Positions 50,034-59,000 of a stretch of 64,000 nt of DNA are shown here, piece after piece; the stretch's first letter is position 1; each line of letters opens with the position of its first letter. The notes below the pieces were generated by a model. That model made no database searches. It was given only the letters and a program-made list of their open reading frames with translations, and was not told the DNA's origin. Source of the DNA: Paracentrotus lividus (Eukaryota > Echinodermata > Echinoidea > Camarodonta > Echinidae); assembly GCA_940671915.1 (NCBI GenBank), contig CALNVZ010003434.1:26795027-26859026 (forward strand). The letters are read 5' to 3'. Both the position numbers and the translations under genes were made by a program.

Positions 50034-53000
50034 AGAGGGGTAGAGAAAGGTGACAGTTATTTGACAGCAAGGACAGTGAGAGCACACAAACTAGGGAGAA
50101 GGGAATGGAAAATCCACAGATGACTATAAAAAGGTTATTCAAGGATCACCAAATCAATAAGTTACACTTTTGATAACAAATGTACATGAGACCTTTCCCG
50201 TAATAACCCAAGACTAAGCCCACATTCATGTATATACGGGATGAATAAATGGCTCTAGAATATTCCTACTGTTGCCCTTGTATAATTTCACTCGTTATTG
50301 CATTAACAAATAATAAAAAAAACCTTGTAAGATTAGAATTATTAGACATTCCTAAATACGGATGTCTTTGTTTAATCTTTAAATGAAAAGATTTGTGGCA
50401 ACCATATTTGGCAAACACTAATCAATGGTCTTTGTAAACAAAAAAAATGAATAAATAAAAAAATCTTTCTTCGACAGGTTAGCAAAATCAGATAATGCAA
50501 TCATTCTTATTCTCTAAAAAATCCCCTCAAATTCATGACAACATTCCAGTAAAAATAGGAAGCATCTCTTGACACAATCTATCTGATCCGATTGGAATGA
50601 CATCATCCAGGAAGTTCTTAGAATTCATTAATTTATTTATTACGTCTTATTTTACCAGGGTGACTCTGTCATTTGGTCAACACTGTTATGCTTAGAGGTC
50701 CTGGAATGTACCATAGACACACTCTGCTTGTGTCTTCAAGGACACTTCCAAAGTGCATATCACATTCTACTACCATAAGAACTTCATCAGTCATCTGAAT
50801 GCGTTGAAGATATACATCAGCGCTACGGTGGATACAGGTGACATATAAGCTGACAGACATATGAATGAGGAATGCCAACTAGCTTATCACTGACACAATA
50901 CAGAGTTACAGGGACTACAGGTAGTGACCAGCAGCTTCCTATACAAGATATGACTCATACACAGGATAGGGGATAGTCTACTAGGAGGGTAGGGCAGGTT
51001 AGGGGAGACAGACAGACATACAGAGCTCTTTAGGGGATTTACCAGGGATATAATAAGAGAGAATGTAATACAATACATTTCATTATTTGTTTATTTCCTG
51101 CATTTTTTCCCCTAAGAGTTGTTCAGGGTTTTCTAGGGCTGAACTCTCATTCTCTCTGTGATGGCGACTTTATTATTTCTTTTTCTGAATACACATAAAT
51201 GGCGGACAATTTAGTATCAAAATAAGAAATAAAAATAAAGAAATACTAGGATTAATGAATAGATTATACAACAAAACGAAAAGTAAGAAAAAGGCAGAGA
51301 GTAATTTAACCCTGGAAAGTTCAACTCCAAGTTCTGCTTTTTGTTTCTTTTTTTTTATAGGTCATCTTACACCTGAGTGGGGGGTGGATTCCCCTGCCCT
51401 TTTAGGGTTTCGGGCTATGTAGAACTATGAAAAACAAAAAGAAAATGAGCTGAATGTAATATGAGTAATAAGGAGGCGACAAACATCTTTACAATCCAAG
51501 GTATTCTTGGTTAAAACAGAGATCCATAGAGTAAATAGAAATCATCTAGGAATATATGGAGGAAACAAACAGCTGTTGAGAACCAAAATATGATTGTAAT
51601 GATTGGATATTAAGTGTATGACCTGTGGCTTCCTATCTTGGGTAACACTAGCTGTGACTCACTTAGTATCAGATGATGAAGCAATAGCCTTGCTAACATT
51701 GATGAGGTAGAAGAAGGCATCGATGTACACCTTTGGCGTAAATCCAGTCACGGTTTCTATTCATCAGGGGGGGGGGGGATGACGCTTTGTATTATTATGT
51801 AACCCCCCCCCCCCCCCCCCCCCCCCGATGAATAAACCGATTTTTTTTTTTTTTTTTTTTTTTTTTTCCCCCCACATTCAGAGAACTGCCATGGTCACTA
51901 ACAGGTCATCAGATGTGTTTTGTTTTTATTTTTGGAAGTGTATGTCCAGCAGCTAGCATCTGGCAGTCGTCAGTTCTAGCGATTCCTGTCCTTTCAATAC
52001 GGCTATAGACGAATTCGGTTTGGGAGATGTTCTGTCATGGTGGCTGCCATTGCTGGGGGGCTTCCAATGTACTACGCATGATCCCTATGTGCGCATGTAT
52101 GCTTAACAAAGGAAAATGTACAAATGTGCAGACATACGCGCACATGGCCCATGCGTAGTACACTGGGTAACCCACAGCTATATGGCGGGCACATAGAGGG
52201 CTCACTTCCATAAAATGCTGCCCGAACTAGTCTATACAGACCTGCCAACAAAAAAACGTATTCCGTACTTTTTCTATCCTCTTTCGCTTCTTAAGGGGGT
52301 ACTAAGATCTATAGATGTCTATGAATGCACATCACCATCATGCCATACTACATCGCACCTGTCTTCATAGAAAACATTTAATTGTCCAATGAATTGTCTA
52401 TGTCCCTCATTTACCAGAACGAATGCCTTTGGTGCAGGGATGACACACTTGTCAAAATGTTTGTCATATTTACCTTGTTTTCTATTGAAAATAATTGAAT
52501 AATAAAAGGTTTTCAGGTCGACAGGTGGATGGAGATTGACATTTTTAATGATCTGAATAATTATTGACATTTAATGAGTTTGGTACCCCTTATCCAAATG
52601 AAAAAGACAAAAATACGCTTTTAGGTTGGCAGTACTGTCTATAGCATGATTACAGCCATCTTGCTCCTGTATGCCTGAAAATTTGTGCACCTCCTTGTAT
52701 CCAAGGCAAGGGTTTTTAAGAAAAGCGACGCAGATCAGACAGAGAGATGCATGGCTGACAAACAACCAGTCGAGACCATGGCAAAAGAAATAACAATTAG
52801 CATTAGACCAGAGTAAAAAAAAAAGAGTGTATGTGTAGATGCCTGAGATGAAGGTAGTGTTTTCAAAATATGTGACCGAGTTTCACAAAACCAGGCGGAT
52901 CTCGGAAAAATTGAAAATCAAGTTGTTATATAATTTAGAATCTCTACATTATAAGCTTTAGAATGGTACATAATATGGCTTGGTTTCCCAACTATAAGTT

Positions 53001-56000
53001 ACTCTACGACGCGATCAAAATAAGGAAAGCTGCCCGACTTGATTTCTAAATAGCAGAGATAATCGCGCTCAAAGTTTCGGTGCGAAACGAAGAATGAGCT
53101 CCATGAGCAAGTAAGTTGAGCAAATCGGCCCTCAGCAACGCTACCTTGAACTTACACCAGATGCAAACAATGATAAAGGCTGATAAATGATAAAATGCTC
53201 GATTTGGACAAGATCATCTTTTCCGACTTCCGCCTGGTTTCGTGGCCTGCGGTCACAGATAAGAAGAGTAATATCTTGGTCACAACCAGTGAGGCAAGCT
53301 TTTTTCAAGTGCATGTCCTGTGGTGGGCAGCTGCCAACTCCTCCAATTGCTTGCTGTCATAAAAGAATTTAAGTTAAGAACAAAGATTGTATGTCTGTAT
53401 GTGGGTAGGAAGAGCAATTGCCTGGATGCATGATGGGAAGTTGACTCTTACACGGGGCTCAAAGAAATAAAATAAGAACTCACCAGAAGATATGAGCGCA
53501 CTTGTTCTCCGAGGCTGAATAGAGGGCGTCCCAGAATGGCTTCGCTTCGTCTGGTAGAACCTTCCTGAATCTTAGTTTGAGTTCACTGACGGTCTCTAGT
53601 TTGCTTTGTAGACCAATGTTTGGTTTGAAGATCTGTAAGGAACCCTTCTTATTGGAGCCCGAGGATGGAGGGAACCGGGCTAGCACTGATACCTTTCGAC
53701 CAAACCTCATCTGAGAAGGAAATGTGAATGATTGTGTTGAACTAAATTTGAATTTTATTCAAGTATACAGAGGAAAATAATCTGAGAGTCAAGTGTATTG
53801 AGGAAACTTCTCTGAGAGTAAAGTAGTTTGTAGTTGTAATTCTCATTGTATAATGTAAGCAATGGGAATTGTACATAACCATGAACATACTATGAGCTTA
53901 AAGCTCATATAAAGTTTTGGGAGAATAGAAAATAGTTGTTGTGTTTTACTTCCATAGCACAAAAATAAGTGAAGACCTCACTTAAGCCCTGTGTACAAAA
54001 TAATTTGCTATAAAATCCATTCGACGATCTAAGAACATCTCAATCTGCAGGGCCCCTGTAACACAAAGGTTTGCAATCAATTGTAGATTTCAAAGGACTA
54101 CTCTTGATTTGTTGCTATTCAGTTTTTTTTACCAAAAGTGCATGCAACAACTATCTTGATTGGCACTGCCATTTTGCCATTAATTACAAAGCTTTGACTT
54201 AGGGGGCTCTGGACATGATCTCATAGGGAGATTGAATTATATGCCAATGATCTAATTTTGTTTAACACTACACACATGATAGCAAAGAGTTAATAAGAGT
54301 GATTACATACCAGTTGTGAGATGTAGAATCCCTCTTCTGGATGTGAGAGTTCACTCCACATATCAATGGCTTTCTTCCATGACATACCTCTCTCAGCACC
54401 GACCTTAAATGATATAGATAATATTAATAGTTATATCAATTGCTTTCTTCCATGATATGACCCGCTCAGCTCCTACCTTAAATAGATCATATCAATAGTT
54501 ATAGAAATCGCTTTCTTTCATGACATTCCCCTCTCAGCTCCGACCTAAAAATGAAAATATGGTAACATTGTTTCTGTTACAGTGTTATTTACTACTGCTC
54601 ATTGAGCTATGGTAGTTCTTTCCATCACATTACATTCTAAGCGCCCAAGCAGTCCCATTTAAGAAATTTCATTCGATCATCTCATCTCAATTGTGAACAT
54701 AGAACAAAGTTGTTCACCTTTGGATAAATTGAAGTACAGGATATATGGCCATATCCTAACACAAGGTGGTTCGCGAACCACAAGTCTCGCCTGATTTCAC
54801 TATCAATAAAACATGCAATATGACCTTTTGACCCCAAGATGGCCTTTGATGTAACCTTTGTAGGTATCATATTATGTGACAATACCTAATTAACATTTAT
54901 TCGAAGTTTAAACAAAATTTATGCAAAAATAAAGAAATCAGGACATGTTTAAGAAAAGTTGACCTTTAAGTTGACCTTTTGACCATTATATGAACTTTGA
55001 TCTCATCATCCTCATCAACAGACATGTGGTATTACCCGAGAATCATTTGTAACAACACTATGAACACAATTGATATAGAAATAAAGAAAACAAAAAGTTC
55101 CAAGAAAATTTGACCTTGAAGTTGACCTTTTGACACCTATATGACTTTTGATCTCAGCATCCTCATCAACACACATGTGGTACTACCCAAGAATCATTTG
55201 TACCATGTGTGAACACAATTGATGGAGAAATAAAGAAATGAGAGCAAGTTAAACAAAAACTTTAACATTTTTGTAAAAGATGGTCTCATTGCAGTTGACC
55301 TTTTGACCCCTAGATGACCTTTGACCCCATCATCCTTATCAAAACATATTTGGTATTACCCAAGTATCATTTGTACCAAGTGTGAACACAAATGATGCAG
55401 AAATAAAGAAATGAGAGCAAGTTACACAAAAAAAGTAAAAAATGTAACAGACCAACAGAAACGTAACAGACCAACAAAAAACGTAACAGACCAACAGGAA
55501 AAGTGATCACTAGGTCTCTGCTAAACTTTGTTCAGGTGAGACAAAAAACTACATATCTACATAAATTTCAGCACTATCAGCACTCTTTTAGTGAAAAGGA
55601 TATAGTGCTTCATATGAACTCAATACACTAATCATAATAATGAGTTTACCTTGTGGAGTTCTGTTGTAGTGTTGCCTGATATAGCGACAAATGTGTCGGT
55701 GTGTATCCTTCTAATGTCCATTCTCTCGTTGCTGATATCTGTGGAAGGAAAAAATATATATCTTTTTGGATATGCAATTTACATGTATGAAGGAGTCAGA
55801 GTACACATGTATTTTCATATAGGACTGGTAAAACAGCTGTCTGAAATGATTCACAAAATTGCTGAAAAGACAAGGACAGTCAATTATAGAAGGTACATGT
55901 ACATGTACATGTAAATACTGAAAACATTTGGGGGATACCGTGATAAAAAATAAAACACCACAGCAAAGGAATACAAAATTTAGCATGTCAGATCTATACA

Positions 56001-59000
56001 TAATAAAGCATGTAGCCTTACATTATTTTGCAGTCAATATTCATATTGTTATCATGGTTTACAGGAGAAGAGAAGACATCACTAAATGTTTGTTTGTTGT
56101 TTTTTTTTAAGAAGAAAACATTAAAGGTTAATTAATCCATAGTAAATCGAGTTTCAACTAAATCAATTTAGTGTGATTACACAAAATGTGTACAAGACAT
56201 CTATAGCATGGCATTACTTCAATCAAGTGGCAAACATTTGTGACAGTCTCTTAGTTCATTGCCAGTTAAACTTCATATGAACAAAATATTTGAAAAATTT
56301 GGTATAAGCCTCCTCAGTGATAAATCAGTAAAACCCCAACCATGTTCTTACCCATAATACCAGCATCCCATTGACCCTCCTTCTTAGCTCTTGATATAAT
56401 GGTAACCATGGTATCACTGAAGTACTTGAAGAGTGAATTCTGTAGATCAACTTCCATACCAAGAAGTCTGTTCAGAAACTTTGGCATACTGCTGTAATCT
56501 GAATGAAGAATGAGGTGAACAAATAATGTCAACAAATCTCCCAATGGCGTTCTATCAAATATATAAAGAATTTATATGGCACTGTTGCTATATTAAAAAA
56601 AATCAAGACATCACAGAAATTGGTTATTGTCTAATGAAATCGCAAACTAGTAAATGGATGGAGAAGCAGAGTTTCTCCATACGAAAGCATTGATAACTCT
56701 TCTTGTAACATTATATTTACCATTCGTAACTTAGTTATACTTAAAACTACAAGTGTTTGGGATCTGTACCATTGTCCTATAATTCTTCACGTGTAGAGAA
56801 CTTATGGTGTTATACTAAGAAATGTGCTTTTATTATTATCATATTGTACGGAAGATGCTAATCATCGTGTTAGAAGAGTATGCGAAATGAAGTTATTCAG
56901 TTGTCTCACGAGGCGCGACGGAGTTGTCTACAAGATATCATGCTGTACTTGCGACAAAGTCTAAATCGGCAAAACAGTAGACCAGTCGGAGGAGGATGAC
57001 TGAGCATCGTCGGGATGTTCAGCATCGGCGCACAGACAGCTGGGCAGTCGTAGAACATGCGTAGGACTCCAATCACCAGCCTGATTGGAAGGAAGTCTGA
57101 TGCATAGCGCAAGACAAGCACTGGTACACAAGACGCGTTAAAGAAGCTATCCAGATTCGTTTACATTCCGAACAACATTAACCGAGACAACGGCATTGAC
57201 ATTCCTAAAGAGAATGGTTACCCACTATCCGACGCCAGAGTGGGTAGATAGAGAGAGTGGCGACAACGGAAGTTGTTTCTGATTGGTCAATTTTTTCATG
57301 GGGCTCAAAATGGAACTATTTTAAAAGCAGTTGATGCCCTCAACAGCTGATTCAGTGCCAATGGAACTTTTTTTGCAACCAGCTGATGTGTTTTAATCAT
57401 ACGCTGCCAGGATGCGCGGTCAGGATGCGTCTTAACATAATTGCGCAATGATCACAAAAATAGTTCCTTTCAGCTCCCCATGTTTGACCTTTGACTGTGC
57501 GCACCTAGTTTTGGGTACGCGTGTCGTCACTCTCTCTATCTACCCACTCTGTCCAAAGCCATGCACCGCCCTCTACTGCTGGCGGGGGTGAAGCCCGGCA
57601 CATTTCATCCACGTCCGCACTGTCTGATCACTGCGACCCAGCCACTTGCATTCCTGCAACGTCCGCAAGCTCACTTGCCGCTGCCCTGACCAATAGCAGT
57701 GCAGCGTCCGTTCCCGCCTTAATTTCGACCAATAGCAGCGCGGCCACTGCTCCGGCAGCGCCAAACATCAGCGCATTGACCAATCGCAGTGCGGTTGCCG
57801 CTCGGGCGGAGCCAAACAATTATGCTCGGAATCTTCGCCACCGCTATAAATTGCGTTCGCAACAGCGCTCCGTCACATTGCCAGATGAAGGCTGGCAGAA
57901 GCAGCCGAAAACGTCGCAATATCCTACGATTGAAACTTTGTGAGACAACTGAATAACTTCATTTCGCATATTATTATGTTATTGGAAAACTTGGAATCTC
58001 TAAAATCCGAAAGCAAATAAAACCTAAATTCAAATATGAATTCTAATGACTTATTTGAGCGGGTGGGTCACAATAATTTTTAACCTTCTAAATATCTGAG
58101 ATGAAGAGTTTTGTTATTGATTGGCTTTCAGAATTCCTCCAAAGAAAAATCACAAAGTAAAGAGGCGTTCAGTTTACCTTTTTCAAAGAAGTACATATCA
58201 TGGTCCTCATTGTAGGACAAAAGACCGACACCAACCAAAGCTTTCTTCACATCTAGAAGAAGAAAGAGAGTGTAAACAAGTACAGAGGTAGTCATTTTTA
58301 CGGTAAGTTCTTCAACAGAATATTATCAGTCTCATTGGAAATCCTGAAACATAACAGTTGTCACACGTCGTCATCGCATTCTTGTAACATATATGTACAT
58401 GCACAAGAAGAAGATGACCTTGCAGATTTGAATGAGATGAATTCGATTTAGCAAAATAATCTTAACATTTTGGGAAATTCTCCAGGTAATCAGTCAAGTT
58501 ATATCATGTTCAATTTCCAGCACTCTAACGCAAAAAAATAAAAGCCACCACAGCTTGTCAAAGGAAAGGTAATTCCATATGTTATTGTGCATTGGCCGCC
58601 ATGTTTTTTCAATGCTCTGAACATTTGACATGCTTGAGATACAAGGCTTCATCAGCCCACCGATGATATGGCATTCAAACTAATTTAATGAGCAAATAAT
58701 CACTGTTGATGAAAGTGATGGGCAAACTATCACTTCAGAGGTAAGCTGGATAGATATCTTTCCACAGCAAAGCTGAGGAAAGATAGCATGTACATGTTCA
58801 TCCATCTTGCCAAGAAAGTGATAGTTTGCCTCGTCACTTGATATATATAAAATAAAAATATCTTCCACACTTTGTCACTTCAAGATGAAATTACACATAC
58901 CAGTAAAGAATGATTCTCCACCGGGTGGTTCTACGATAGGAGTATCCAGATCTAGAATGGTCCTCATAATCAGCTCCAGAGCTTCACGACCGTACTGAGG

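Larger units (their letters stand above)
45869..53483 (-). other. SBNO intron 10 of the window (7.6 kb)
   Basis: Carries a 150-bp-unit element relative (45990-46220), a MITE (46772-46933), a dispersed repeat (47150-47345), a TTAA-flanked element (47841-48721), a GA tract (49689-50040) and a G/C-run hairpin (51751-51839). No exon seen. Confidence 0.75.

Noticed and set aside
49761-50142. Ser/Leu-rich frames on the - strand
   Set aside because: Artefact of the GA tract inside an SBNO intron.
57521-57943. 140-codon + strand frame starting with MSSLSL as a host gene
   Set aside because: Its start lies in a nested MITE and the rest fits the 3' end of the broken Penelope-like element.
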